A stretch of DNA of 64,000 nucleotides. Source: Alectoria sarmentosa (lineage: Eukaryota > Ascomycota > Lecanoromycetes > Lecanorales > Parmeliaceae). Below are positions 34,262 through 46,475 of the stretch, piece after piece (the first letter of the stretch is position 1; every line of letters starts with the position of its first letter). Below the pieces are notes generated by a model that worked only from the letters and a program-made list of their open reading frames with translations, did not search any database and was not told the DNA's origin. The translations under genes were made by a program, and so were the position numbers. The stretch spans positions 1 to 64,000 of the forward strand of contig WOGZ01000070.1 of NCBI GenBank assembly GCA_009733775.1, written 5' to 3'.

Positions 34262-35429
34262 CAACTGCGACTGTCGCCAACGATGCATCAGCCTGAGTCC
34301 CGAGTGAAAGCACGGTCCCCCTTGTGGAGAGGCGGATCAACTCACAGAATCGCAATAGTGGAACGCTGATGAGCTTGCTGTGAATAGCCTCCAACTAGAA
34401 GCAGTCGGTGTTCTGGTGAGCTGTCGAAAATCAAGACAGGACACTAGGAACACGCGACGACGGTGTGGTGTTGAAGTAGGCAGCCAAGCCAGAAGCAAGA
34501 AAGTGTGGAGCTTTCTCGGACGGCACGAAGGTTTCCGCTCAAACCTCGCGCTCGGCTCAGATTGAACGGGGCCTTGCTGCTTGCAAGGAATATGGCGTAA
34601 ATCAGCAACAGTGTAAAGTAGCTCCAGGCCGAAATTCTAGAGGCCTTGGCTAGTGAAGCGGTTATTGATAGCGTGTAGGCCAAGTACGGGAGTTATAAAG
34701 AGCCCCAAATTTCACAAGCAGTAGTCTGACACTTATGGAAGTGAGGGTTAGGGTGTTACGGAATCCAAGCAATTGCACTGGTGTGTGAAAGAGGCAGTAA
34801 TACTGGCGAAAAGGTGTTGACTCTGGTGAAGGAGGCAAGTGCTATGCCTGCCACGCGAGCTGTTAAACTAGGGGGATCTTATTCGTGGGGCAAATTATGA
34901 GGTTGGCGCTTTCTCTTGCCGACTTTTGACAGTTTGACTTTCGATTGATGGTGAATCGAGGCCTTTGAGGTGAAGGCTCAAATCTTGAAGATAGTAGTAC
35001 TAGGTGCGCGATCGGCAGGATCGTCACGGTGTACCGAGTGGTGCAAACAGTTCACTCAGCACTTGAGGGTAAGGCGCACTTGACTTTACCGGAGAGAGGC
35101 AGGATACACCGGCTACTCCGCTGGCTTTCACTTTTCACCCTTTCAGACAGAGTTGTTCGAGTGCGTGATTTCCCCGCAAATTATGGATAATAAGGACTCG
35201 AACGTTTTGGATACGAGTGCTGGCACCTCTCAGCTTGTTGAATGAGAGAGGAGCGGCGGGCAGATTCGAGAGAGATTGGTCACGTCAACTGAGGCCTGTA
35301 TTTCGATTAGAGAAACGGGAGTGAATTGTTGTATACGTGGCTTCTTACGAATGACAAGCTTGAAGCAAAGAGGTGCAGCGTTTTCGGCTTTGGGATCGAT
35401 AGGGGGTCACGATCGTGCTCCTTTGATCA

Positions 35430-35431
<2 letters not shown>

Positions 35432-35460
<29 letters not shown>
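35432..35460. repeat. (TGA/GAT)n microsatellite
   Basis: About nine uninterrupted trinucleotide units ~1.2 kb upstream of the CON7 start. Confidence 0.95.
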
Positions 35461-35979
35461 TGCGCTTTTGACTTGGGCTTTGATGAGACGCGTTCTTGCT
35501 TTGCTTTTGCTTTTGCTTTGCTTTGCTCTGCCTCTTTCTAACCCACACACTCGACGGGATCTTTACCTGGTCTGTAAAGCAGAATCCGAATCTGGTGATG
35601 CTCGATTTGGTATAGGCTGGACGACTGCAGTGGCAGGCGCTACTGATGAGGCTATCAGGTAAGCTAGCGTGGATGGTTGGTGTTGTTTGGTTAGGTTGGG
35701 ATTTGGATGAGATTTTTAGATTTTTAGTTGGAGGTTGAAATTACGGTCGCACGCTAAGGTATTTTAGTTCCATCTCAATTTCGACGTGTGCAATTTTGAT
35801 TGCAATTTATTCGGGGCGGGGATCCCTGCCAAGACGGCCACTCTTCCTCCTCCTTGACCCCTTTGGCCTCTCACCGACTTGTGTCCGACTTACTTGTGTC
35901 AGGTACTGTAGAAATGGACTGTACTGTACTAGTGATAAGAGATAGCTGTCGGTACCGTGGTAAAATGTACACTTGACGG

Positions 35980-36030
35980 TGATGATGATGATGATAATGG
36001 TGATGATGATGATGATGACGATGATGATGG
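35980..36030. repeat. (GAT)n imperfect microsatellite
   Basis: About 16 GAT units with a few substitutions, the second such tract in the CON7 upstream region. Confidence 0.95.
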
Positions 36031-37731
36031 AGGGATTCTGATAATGATAGTGATGGCAAAGGGTTTCAGGCTTTCAGCATGTGTGTGGTGGTCTAGTGGT
36101 GTGTGTGCGAAGCAGTAGTGTATTGTTGAGGCTAAATGGGAAATGGGAAATGGGAAATGACAGGAAACTACGAAGAGATGCGGCTAGAGTCTTAGGAAGA
36201 ATGCAAGGCTTTATAGCGACAACCGCCCGCTCCAGGTGGGATCAAAGGTCCATGGCCAGTCATGGGGGTCATGCTTGGTGATTGACTTATTGACAATATA
36301 CTCGCCTGACTAGTCCATTGTCGGACTGGCGCGTATTAAAGTATTCAAGTATTAAATCTGATGGAGTAATAAAGTCGAGGGATAAGTCGAGGAATGACTT
36401 GTCAGTGGTTGAGGGCGAAAGTGGCGTAATTCATTTGATAGATGGCTAGCAAATGGGGTGACAGCGCATCTCCTTTTTCCACCTTCTCTTTCAGGCTCAC
36501 AACTCCGATGCATCTTCGCACCCTTTCATTGGGGGAAAAGTGAAGAGGCGGTGGGCAATTTTCAGTTTGTGCCAACTGCATGATGATGATGATTTGGAGA
36601 ATGCGCAGAGGAAGCAAAGCCAAATCGTAAAGGCGGGGCTGGAAGTCCTGCTGGTCTGCTTCGGCTCTCGATGCCGTTGTTGATAAAGCGCTTCCCACGG
36701 ACAAGCTCTGATTGGTCAGCTCAGCGCATAGACCAGCAAATCTGACCGACAAAAGATTGCCGGTTTGCCACACTCGGCGTCTGGACTGCAAGTTCAAGAT
36801 GCATTTTCATCCTTTCATCAACCTACTCATGCATCCCAAGGAAATTGTCGTGGTAAGCCCACCATTCACGCCGCAGCCTCGTCGGCTTGCTATCTGTTCA
36901 GTAAAGCCTACGTAATTGGGGTTGGAAGATCCAACGGCCCAAGGGAAGCGAGTAATCCCAGGCTTCCATCTCTCACGCTCTCACTTCCGAAGGAGGGGAG
37001 GCCTCGTGCTCGATGCATGCTGCAATGCAACATCATCATTTGCTGTTGCAGATGTGGGGCGGCGGGGGTCTAAATCCACGAATTCACGCCACCGTTAAGG
37101 GCATTTCTCCGTAGAAATTTGTGGAGTGGAGATCGGGAAGCCTTAGCGAGGTCGGATCTATGTGGCTGGAAACCGTTGAACGTGGGGGGGGGGGTTCCCC
37201 TTGGCCGGAAATACTCGTATCTCAATGTCTTCATAGGACGAGGACGAGATAGGAAGTTGCGACGAGGAAGTTTTTGCGGCTAGAATAGAACGACTGAGAA
37301 ATGCGAGAATATTTATTGAAGAAGTGTCGTGGGAATTGAATTTTATATTGATAAATGTAGCACGTTGTCGACTGCGGCAGCTACAATACTAGCGGAACCC
37401 AGCATTTCGGATGACCGTTTTCCTGGGGTTTCTCCTAAGGCTCTATGTAAGGCTCTAAGGCACACGACGGAGCACTTTAAGATCCGTGACCTTGAAGAGT
37501 AAAGCTTGAGGCTATGCATGGACGCTATTTCTCAGCCTCTTCTTGGACAATTGCCGACATGTTCAGCTTTGAAACAAAATCGCAATGATCCTACTCCTTA
37601 CAACCTACTTTGGAGAGTCGAGAGAAGAGAATTACCTACGAGTACATCCTTTCCGACACGGCAAAGATATTGGGTCTGCTGAACCGGAGTAACACGAAAC
37701 CGTTGGAGGGGTGCTAGATTGCTTTACGTAA

Positions 37732-38079
37732 TTGATAAGGAAAGCGGGGATACAACATCGTGCATCCTTGCCAATTTTCATTTTTCGGAGCCTGGGCAAT
37801 TTTCGCCGAATAATTCGTGAGTGGTTGAAGGATCAAAGCGCCTGCGGCTTGCATGAAATGATGGAACCATACAGCATTGATCTCGAACCGTCATCGACTC
37901 CTGCATCTGACGAGTAGCGACGCTTTTTCGAGTATCTTTTAGATCTGGCCTTACGTGGCTCGGCTATTATGGCTATAGCAGGAAGTTTCTTTGATCATCA
38001 TCTAACGCTACAGCCGCTGGGGACCGGGTCTTATCTGAAAGAGGATGGGGATGCCATGTCAGATACGAGCAACAACTAG
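37732..38079 (+). pseudogene. Possible decayed gene fragment with one in-frame TAG
   Basis: One frame reads from 37732 to 38079 with only a TAG at 37915-37917. The first half includes IFRSLGNFRRIIREWLKDQS and the second RRFFEYLLDLALRGSAIMA; both look like folded-protein sequence. No family recognised. It could also be a chance frame. Confidence 0.25.
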
Positions 38080-38374
38080 TGTCATCGTCGCCAACAGGTG
38101 GAAACGGGAGAACATCCCCAAGATTGTTGGCTTGTCAGGCAGAAGGAGTAGCATAGACGAGACAGGACCGGGCTCTTGTAAATCGTTGCAACATTGCAGA
38201 GGTGTACGAGCCCAGGCTGCCACAAGGTCCGGTCCTTTACTCAGAAACGTTGAACTGTGGGTGGCTGTGGGCTTGCTAATATTCCGAGAGGACGAGTCCT
38301 GCAGAGAGGCGATAACTCGCGATTAACGCGGTCGAAGCACAGGCACAGGCATCAGGGGTCTTGACGGAAAAGAT

Positions 38375-38405
<31 letters not shown>

Positions 38406-38953
38406 ATACAATAATGTACAAGCAACGCTACGCGTGCTCGTGGGCTAGGTGGATGATTGCACTCGCTGGCCAAATCAAAATAGGAAGAAAAGAGAAATAA
38501 CCAATACCACCTAGATGGGGGCCAATTTGCGAATTGACAAACGTTTTACTGACTGTTCACTACGCCAGGTGTTCAATCTACCAAATCATGTTGTTGTTGT
38601 CTAAACTAGAGATGTCTATGATAGCACTCTATGATGTCGGCTTTTGAGTCTGCCATGACTCGCATGACCACTACCGCCATAAAGCTTTGGGCTTTTTCGT
38701 GCAACTCATTCGCGGATGCGCACTTTTGCTGCTGTCTGATGCCGAAGAATATAAACGAAATATAACTATGAGAGGCCAGAACCGAAGGCCAGGCGGAGGG
38801 ATGAGCATGAGCATCGCCAAGATGATGATTCGACAAGTCGAGACATTGTAGGTCGGTCTGGGTTCAGGGTAGCGGGCGAGCACTACAGGTTCCGTGAAGT
38901 ATGTCACAGCAACCAAGCGGCTGCCAGAGCGTTGTCGTCGATGAGTGAGGCAT
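38080..38953. other. 3' flank of DBP2 with GAAA microsatellite
   Basis: No gene seen. A perfect AAAG/GAAA tract of about eight units lies at 38375-38405. Confidence 0.5.
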
Positions 38954-41516
38954 CTACCAGCGTCGACCTCCCCCCATAGGTGCGGCGTTCGAGCTCGTGA
39001 AACCTCCACGTCCGCCACCGCGGCCTCCACCTCGCCCGAAACGACCTCCTCCTCCGCCACCACCGTAGCGGGCCATCTCGTGGAGACGAGGATCAATTTG
39101 CTGCTTGGACTCCGTGAGAACAGCTACTAGATCGCGTGCCTAGTCGAACATGTTAGTACAATTTAAAAAGTGGAGCAGGAACAATAGAAGTGCACCTGCT
39201 TGGAGTCTGTGACATACTGGTCAGCATTTGTAGCCTTTAAAATTGAGCAGGGTATACATACTCTCAGTTGTGAACAATGTAATGGCAGTACCCTTAGATC
39301 CAGCGCGACCAGTGCGCCCAATACGGTGAACGTAGTCTTCCGAGTTGTTGGGATAGTCATAGTTGAAAACATGAGTGATATTCTTTACATCTTCAATGGG
39401 GTCAGCATTCGACAAACGTCATGACGCGCAGTGATTTCAATATTAGTCGTGAGGCAGGGGTCATCTGGAAGACTTTGCGCATAGCTCTCTGTATGGAGAC
39501 AACATCTCATGGCATCCTGGTCCAAAGAGTGGCAAGTATCATGGTCCTGGATGATCCTGGGGAATGCAGCTTGAACAAGTCAAGAAAAATCCAATCCGCC
39601 TCGGTACCCTGATGGTACATAACGAGACGGAATGAAAGATGTAGCAAGCCACACTGCAACGGATATCCAAGAGCTTTTGGCTGGATGGCCAAAAGAAAAC
39701 ATGATGAGCCAGGACCAGAAAGCAGCATGGGCAGCGCGAAAGTTTACAGAGAGCAAAGCTTCACAGAAACAGAGCCACACGACGTCAATCGAGGAAATTG
39801 GGAAGGGAGGGAAAGGTGCAGATCGGCGGTCAATCATACCAATACCACGTGAAGCCACGTCAGTGGCAACCATGATGGGGCTCTTCCCTGTCTTGAACTC
39901 ATTCAGGACCCAGTCGCGCTCATTCTGCTGCTTGTCGCCGTGTATTGCTAGACCAGTGTCAGCTTCGGATAGGCGCAAAGGGCGAGCTCGATCAACTTAC
40001 AAAGCGCTGGCCAACCGTCTTGTCGCAAGAACCTAGTTATCTCGTCCGCTACACGCTTGGTACCTGTAAAGAGCAGAATCTTGGAATCTCGGTCTTCCAT
40101 GATACGCTCAAGATGCTTGGTCATCTTGTCACGCTTGTCGAATTCAGAAACGATCTCAACTATTTGGGTGATACGATGATTAGCTGAAAGATCCATGGAT
40201 CCAATGTTAACCTGAATGTAATCTTGAAGGTAGTCCGAGGCCAATTGACGGACATCCTTAGGCCATGTTGCAGACCACATGCATGTCTGACGATCTGGGC
40301 GAATCTGGCCGATGATCTTCCGGATCTGTGGCTCGAAACCCATGTCCAGCATTCGGTCAGCTTCATCAAGCACAAGGTAAGTAACACGACGGAGATTAGT
40401 CTTTCCAGATTCGAGCATATCGATAAGACGACCGGGGGTAGCTATACAGACTTCAACGCCTTTAGCGAGGTCTCGAATCTGGCCACCTTTGGGGACACCA
40501 CCATAGACACAGGTGTTGCGGATACGAGATGATTTGCCAAATTTAGTCATCTCCTGTTGAATCTGAACAGCGAGCTCACGGGTTGGTGCCAAAACCAGTA
40601 CTATAGGTCCATCACCGGGGGCGAGGAGAGGCTGAGCATTGATGTGAACTATTCCAGGCAGGCAGTATGTCAAAGTCTTCCCTGATCCCGTCTCTGCGAT
40701 TCCAACAACATCACGTCCGGAAAGCGCCATAGGCCAGCCTTGAGACTGGATGGCTGTGGGTGCAGCAAAACCTTGAGCTTTTACCTCATCCATGACATAC
40801 TTGGGAAAACCAGCCTCGTCAAAAGTGTGCACAGGCCGGGGAACATTGTTGCCCTGGATGGTAATCTCCTTGAGCTTACGGAAGTCGGCGACTTCGCGAT
40901 CAGAGCGAGCAGTAACCTCAGGGTCCTCCTTGTAGAAAGATTTCTCGAATTTTGGCATTGTGGATAGATCTGTACCTTGGTCAGAAAAAGAGCACCGAAC
41001 AGGTAGTCATCATACCGAATGACTGAATTTTCAGATTGGCGCCTAGATTCGACATCTTGTCGCCACCTGCACCGCCAAAGCTTGCTCCTCCTCCTCCGTA
41101 ACCTCCTCCTCCGCTATAACCGTTGGTCGATCCACCGTAACTGCCTCCATTTGAGAAGCCGTTTGAGTAGCTACTACTGCCACCTCCAGAGTAACCGTTG
41201 GTGCCACTGTATGTCCAAATCGTCTCAGTAAATGTCAACAGCTAGCTAGAGCAATGCAGGAAAACGTGAGGTGAGGAAAGGAAAAGAAAGTGCGCAGAGA
41301 GAGAGTGCATCGAAATGTCAGGCCGGGACAACTTAGACTGCAACTTCTAGACCTTGGATAATCATACCCACTGGAATAGGCTGTAGAATAGTCTCGACCT
41401 CCTTGGATTCCACCTGAATAGTGGCTTGAATAGTCATCGTACCCATTTGAGTATCCTCCACCTCCTCCACCTCCTCCACCACCACGGCTACCGCCGTAGC
41501 CACCTCCGTACGACAT
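38954..41516 (-). CDS. dbp2: DEAD-box RNA helicase Dbp2 (p68 family)
   Basis: Nuclear RNA helicase for ribosome biogenesis, mRNP assembly and decay. Exons: 41516-41368, 41206-41016, 40975-40001, 39947-39840, 39390-39262, 39206-39196, 39139-38954 (582 aa). N-terminus is Gly/Ser/Tyr-rich; core motifs are AETGSGKT (about 207-214), PTREL, DEAD (317-320), SAT (348-350), ATDVASRGID and HRIGRTGRAG; the tail is RGG-rich (FGRGGGRGGGRGG) and ends GGGRRW. Intron 4 (39391-39839, 449 nt) interrupts SRGI-D, as far as I recall the position of the conserved long DBP2 intron of yeasts that mediates autoregulation. Exon 6 is only 11 nt. Intron 2 is 40 nt, very short. All junctions preserve phase. Confidence 0.93.
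39391..39839 (-). promoter_or_regulatory. Long DBP2 intron, candidate autoregulatory element
   Basis: 449-nt intron (GTATGA...AAG) in a gene whose other introns are 40-161 nt. In Saccharomyces and Schizosaccharomyces the DBP2/dbp2 gene has an unusually long, late intron through which the helicase limits its own expression. The position between the two ATPase motifs V and VI matches that description; function here is inference. Confidence 0.6.
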
Positions 41517-42310
41517 CTTGTCGTGTTGTTCGTTGGTCTGAATACACCAGTCTTGTGGCTGCAAGAGATTGCGAATAGGAAATGGAAAAAGGGAAACAAG
41601 AGTAGTGGGTTTGTTGAGGGTGAGGGTGAGGGAAAGGGTGAAATTATGATTGAGAAGAAAACTTCGTCGCAGGTGAAGTTGAACCCACCCGCAAAATTTC
41701 TTTAGCGCCCTTCTCTTACCTAAGCAAGGATCTCCAGCCTACTTTGTGCCAAGACATAGGTTTGAAACAGATGTCAGTTCAGATCCGAGAGGTCGCAGGC
41801 CAAAAGAAACCTCAAATTTACATTCACTGTTTCTTGTTTTATTGTCAACGAATCTAGCACGTTCGCCGAAGAACAATACTATCCTACGGAACAAAATGCT
41901 ATCTAGTCCCTCTCTGTATGGCTGGGAACTGCGTCTCCGGGACAACGATCCGCTGGTAAAGCTTTGCCTTCCCCAAATTGACTACCTTCCATATCCATGG
42001 TTTCTGGCACTTGCCTAAAGCTTAGTCGATCTCAGGTCACCTCAGTAAAGACAGGAGCTGGGCATCGGCACTTCACTGATTGTTACTGTGTAGACTAGCA
42101 ATATTGTGAACGAATTTCCACGTGCACTCTCTTCTTGTCTAGTCCATATGATCACATCTGCAACCTCAGCCCGGGAGGGTCTGTAACATATGCTTCGGTT
42201 CTAAAGCAAATTTTCTCTCTCTCTTGTGTTCAGGCTGATATATGTCCAGTACGGTTTCGATATTCTTCAATTGTTTGGGGTCTCCTAAGTTGAAGCCCAG
42301 CTCCCGCTCG
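41517..42310. promoter_or_regulatory. DBP2 promoter / ISA2 3' flank
   Basis: About 0.8 kb between the DBP2 start and the ISA2 stop, both on the minus strand. A GGTGAGGGTGAGGGAAAGGGTG purine stretch lies near 41617-41640. No gene or RNA seen. Confidence 0.4.
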
Positions 42311-43034
42311 TCAAGGCTTTATATCGAAACTCGTTCCACAGCCACAACTGCTTGTAGCGGCTGGGTTTCCCACTATCTTGAATTGGCTTCCAATCAACTC
42401 CGTTGTAAAATCGACCTTACTCCCCTTCAGCAGCTCCAGACTTGGTTCGTCCATAACTACCTTGGCCCCCGAACCATCGCTCGACTCAAATACTGTATCA
42501 TCTTTGGAGGATATTGCAGAAGTATTGGTGAGAGCCATGAGATATTGAAAGCCATGGCACCCGCCGGACTCGACTGTGACCCGTAGAGCAAGATTAGAAT
42601 TGGAATCTTTGGACATCATTTCTTTAAGGCGCTGGGACGGTTGTTAGCAGTCATAACAAGACGAGATCGCGAGAAGTTGATAAACATACGTCTGCAGCAC
42701 GTGCAGTGATATCTATGAGCATTTCATTGCCTTCTTCATCTTTTCGAGGATTTGCAGTGACTACAGCTGCTTTGGCAGCAGACGAAGCGGAGAACTTGCG
42801 CCACTGTAGTGTATGGCCGGGATTCGCTGGAGCAGATTGGAGAGGGGTACTATGATGATAGGATATAGCGGGAGCATGATGCTCTTTGGTAACAAAGGCT
42901 AACAGGAGAAAACCGGGTACGGATGTGTATGAATATTGGCTGATTGACAGATGTCGTTGAGTATTTGTTCTAGAACATGCAAGCTCACGCTTTACCAAAC
43001 ATGTAAGCGGCCGCAAGACCGCTTTGGTTGCCAT
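42311..43034 (-). CDS. isa2: Mitochondrial iron-sulfur assembly protein Isa2
   Basis: A-type Fe-S carrier for late assembly of 4Fe-4S clusters in mitochondria, working with Isa1 and Iba57. Exons 43034-42690 and 42631-42311 give 221 aa; the 58-nt intron joins ITARAAD to RLKEMMSKD in phase 0. The three conserved Cys are present: ESGGCHGFQY and SSCGCGTSF. A long N-terminal extension (about 100 aa, starting MATKAVLRPLTCLVKREL, with RKFSASSAAKAA) fits a mitochondrial presequence. It shares a ~230-bp promoter with the divergent kynureninase gene. Confidence 0.9.
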
Positions 43035-43263
43035 TATTCCAGGTGCTGTTGCATAGTATAATGCCGGTGGTAACGTACGGATTTAGGTCTGCGTTCTTGG
43101 GGGGAAGGTCTACTTAGGATCGATGCCTTCGAAAGTAGGGTTAGGGCCACTGCTAGCGCTTTGTAGTTTCGATTGAAGAGTGATGCTTAGAAATCGCCAT
43201 TGGGGGGAACTAGCAAGCATCGAATCCTCCCAAAGCTTCACTCGCGCATTTGTGACCACAGCA

Positions 43264-44886
43264 ATGTCTGCTCCTCAATCGGCAAAAGTGCGTGAAAGAG
43301 AACATGCAATTCAGCTGGACGTCAACGACCCTCTCAAAGGTTTCAGGAAGGAATTCCTGATTCCAACCAAAGCCCAACTCGAATCTTGTATGAGTCTTCT
43401 TCCTTTGGAGCCAGCTTAGTATACTCAGTAGCAGTGTCGAACAGTGACGATGGCAGCGAGCCTTGTATCTACTTTTGTGGAAATTCCTTGGGATTGCAGC
43501 CAAGGAGGACTGCACAACGCATCGCCTCCCACCTCTCGGCATGGGCAACGAAAGGAGTGCTCGGTCACTTCACAGAGCATGAAGTTTCCAACCTTCCACC
43601 TTTCCTACATGTCGACGATGCAGCTGCGAAGCTCATGGCTCCCCTCGTGGGTGCAGAGACGAATGAAGTTGCGATTATGGAGACCCTGACGGCTAATTTA
43701 CACTTGTTGATGTCGAGCTTCTACACTCCCACTAAGGAAAAATACAAGATTATAATCGAGGGAAAAGCATTCCCGAGTGATCATGTACGCATAATTAGCA
43801 ATGACGCTCAAACGTATGCCAACCTCGTCTGACATATCCCTAGTTTGCCGTCGAGTCTCAAATCCGGCATCGTGGATTTGACCCGGAGCAAGCCATGGTA
43901 CTCATTGAACCAGACAGACTAGAGTTGGCAACGATCTCTACTTCTCATGTCCTGTCCGTCATCGACAAGCATGCTTCCACCACAGCTCTAATCCTTCTAC
44001 CTGGAATTCAATACTACACTGGCCAATACCTCGACATCAAGACCATCACTGCTCACGCCCACAGACATGGTATACTTATAGGTTGGGATCTTGCTCATGC
44101 AGTGGGCAATGTGGATTTACGATTGAGAGAGTGGGATGTTGATTTCGCAGCCTGGTGTAACTACAAATACGTTAATTCTGGCCCTGGAGCTATCGGTGGG
44201 CTGTTCGTGAACTCTAGACACGGACAGCAAGACAGACTCTGCGGATGGTGGGGAGGGTCAAAATCCACGCGTTTTGAAATGGGCAATCGTGTGTCATCCC
44301 TTCATCTCTTCTGGGGAGTCTGGGTCCTTTCATAGGCCATATTCTGCTAGGTCACTGATGCGTCCGACTTCCAGATTTTGTTCCTATACGTGGAGCTGCT
44401 GGCTGGCAGGTTGGTAACCCTTCTGCTCTTGCTCTCACAGCTGTCATTGCTTCGCTTGAGATTTTCGCACTCACCGACATGGCCACCATCCGGGCTAAAT
44501 CAGTAGCCATGACTGCCTGCCTCGAAGACCTCCTACTGCACCCGCTCTCGGCCAATCGCTCCTACAAGAAGTCTTTGCCTTATCAAATTATTACCCCCTC
44601 GGATCCAGAAGAGCGAGGCGCTCAACTGAGCGTCCGTGTAGAGCCCGGGCTACTCGAGGGCGTTATGAGACTCCTAGAGGACGCTGGCATCGTCGTGGAT
44701 GAACGTAGGCCGGACGTGATCAGAGTGGCGCCCGCTCCTCTGTACAACACGTTTCAAGAAGTATGGGACTTTGCCAACATCTTCACATGGGCTTGTTTAG
44801 AGGCACAAGCGGGTACGGTCCATGGCAGTCAAGAAGCTGCAGCTCTGAAAGGGCAGGACCAAAAGGGTTGGGCCGAAATCAAATAG
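43264..44886 (+). CDS. bna5: Kynureninase (PLP enzyme of the kynurenine pathway)
   Basis: Cleaves 3-hydroxykynurenine or kynurenine to (3-hydroxy)anthranilate and alanine for de novo NAD synthesis. Exons: 43264-43387, 43429-43784 (or 43432 by a tandem CAG/TAG acceptor), 43844-44288, 44375-44886; 478 aa. Signatures: YFCGNSLGLQPRR, WATKGVLGHF, MAPLVGAETNEVAIMETLT, DLAHAVGN, and the PLP-lysine site WCNYKYVNSGPG (Lys about 266), then IRGAAGWQVGNPSALALTA. Start ATG 43264 (MSAPQSAKVREREHA) fits the family; an in-frame ATG at 43180 would add 28 aa. Confidence 0.92.
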
Positions 44887-46475
44887 ACAGGGTCCTGAGG
44901 CGAATTTTTAGCAAAAACGACAATCGCTACGGTCCAGCTGTATATTTCTACATTTTTGTCATCAAAAAAACGGACCCCCACAATTCATCCGATGTGTGTC
45001 CTGATATTGACAGCTTGGTCCCATTGTGCTGACCTATCCTTCAAGCTGGAAGCTGCAGAATCGTGGATGAAAGACGGCACAGCCAGTTAGCATGACTTCA
45101 CCAAAGACTTGAATTTGTATGTACATTTTCCGAGCGATCTTTTCCAATTTCAGATCCATTTACGAGCTGCTAGACATGTCAGGAGCCAAAGACCCATGAC
45201 GATATCCCTTCGCGCTGTCTTATTGTTCTGAGCCCACTTAGAAGTCTTCCTGAGAGAATGGAGTTGAGGGCTCATGATATCGTTTCCGGCTGTTCCGTTT
45301 TTGAGTTTCTACTTCGAAATCGTCGCGTTGTTCTCTTCGACTGAAGACTTCTTGTGGGGAGGCAACGATGACCGCAACGGTTTTAGCCAGGCTTTCTAGG
45401 ACACCAAAGCAAAAGATGATGACTTTCTATGATAGAGCCTCTGGGGCTGGCCTTTAAGTCCCCAAGTCATCGAGATGGTCAAGGTAGTAGAGTGTGTTGT
45501 GGAAACGTGTGAGCCTTGATGGTGGATGGACAAAGATGAAGTTGTCTGGAGAGGGTCTGGCTATTTGTACATAGGCAATTCTACAGGATAGCCGTCAGCG
45601 ATCAAATCGCCATCCTTCTAACGCGTGAGATGCAAGTTCCAATATCCAAACGCAGACATGTTCCCTGTGCGCTGTCCCGACTCCCAATCTTCAGTAGTGT
45701 GGGAGTGTGGGAGTGTGGAAGTGTGGAAGTTGTGGATGGTGGAAGCGCTGCGTTTTGACGCTAAGAAGGTATCATAGCCAATCACAAGCGATAGAGCCCT
45801 GAGTCTATCTTCCATCACCAAAGCACCAATAATGCAAGCTCTTCAAGTGTGCATGAGTAGTTTCAAAAACACTCCCAAAGTCCATTAAGTATTGGTCTAG
45901 ACGACATGGAATCCTGTTTGCTCTCTACGCGCTGACCCTCTCTCCTCTCTCCTCGCCCCTCTCTCCTCTCGTCCTGGGTAGCTGGTAGATGGTAGCTGGT
46001 ACTCGTAACTCAATGGTAAATGGTAACTGGTAGTGTTACTCCGAGCGTGAGAAGCCTCCATCCCCGGTCCTGTGAATGAACCGAACCCTGTTCCCGCCTC
46101 TATCCAGTCGACCTTTGGACATTTTCCTTTCTCCTGCGTCCTCGCATATATGTCTAACATGTCGGTTGAGATTCGTCATCTTAGCTGCAGTCTTTCCTTC
46201 AGCCACGATCGTTACCCAAGCGCTCGTATTTGAATTTCTTCCTCCCGACTTCCTGACCTCCTCCTGTGCAAATTGCCGAATCTACGTGCCAAAGTACCTA
46301 CATAACAACCCGTATCCGAATTCATTTTGACCCCCACCTGTGCTTACATTCTCTGGCCAATTGGACGGAGATCCTCGCAGGACATTGTTACAAACAACCG
46401 TGAGCGAGCGATTACTTACACAATACAGCAGCTCTCAACGAAGAGCTGAACCAATCTAGCATTGTGTCGGCAGCA
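44887..46475. promoter_or_regulatory. Intergenic region upstream of noxR
   Basis: 1.6 kb without a recognised gene. It includes four GTGTGG(G/A)A(G)-type repeats near 45698-45731, CTCTCCTCTC repeats near 45946-45970, and a CAAAGTACCTACATAAC motif near 46290. It likely holds a long noxR 5' leader or promoter. Confidence 0.4.

Larger units (their letters stand above)
34262..37730. promoter_or_regulatory. Long gene-poor region upstream of CON7
   Basis: About 3.5 kb without a recognisable gene. The part next to CON7 probably contains its promoter and a long 5' leader. Visible structure: TGA/GAT trinucleotide tracts (35432-35460 and 35980-36030), a CTTTTGCTTTTGCTTTG tract near 35503, an AAATGGG triplicate near 36136, a CTAAGGTATTTTAG motif near 35752, and a G9 run near 37185. 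Histidine-rich frames over the GAT tracts are shadows. Confidence 0.45.

Noticed and set aside
35345..36059. Ser- and His-rich small proteins over the GAT tracts
   Set aside because: These are translations of trinucleotide microsatellites and have no other features.
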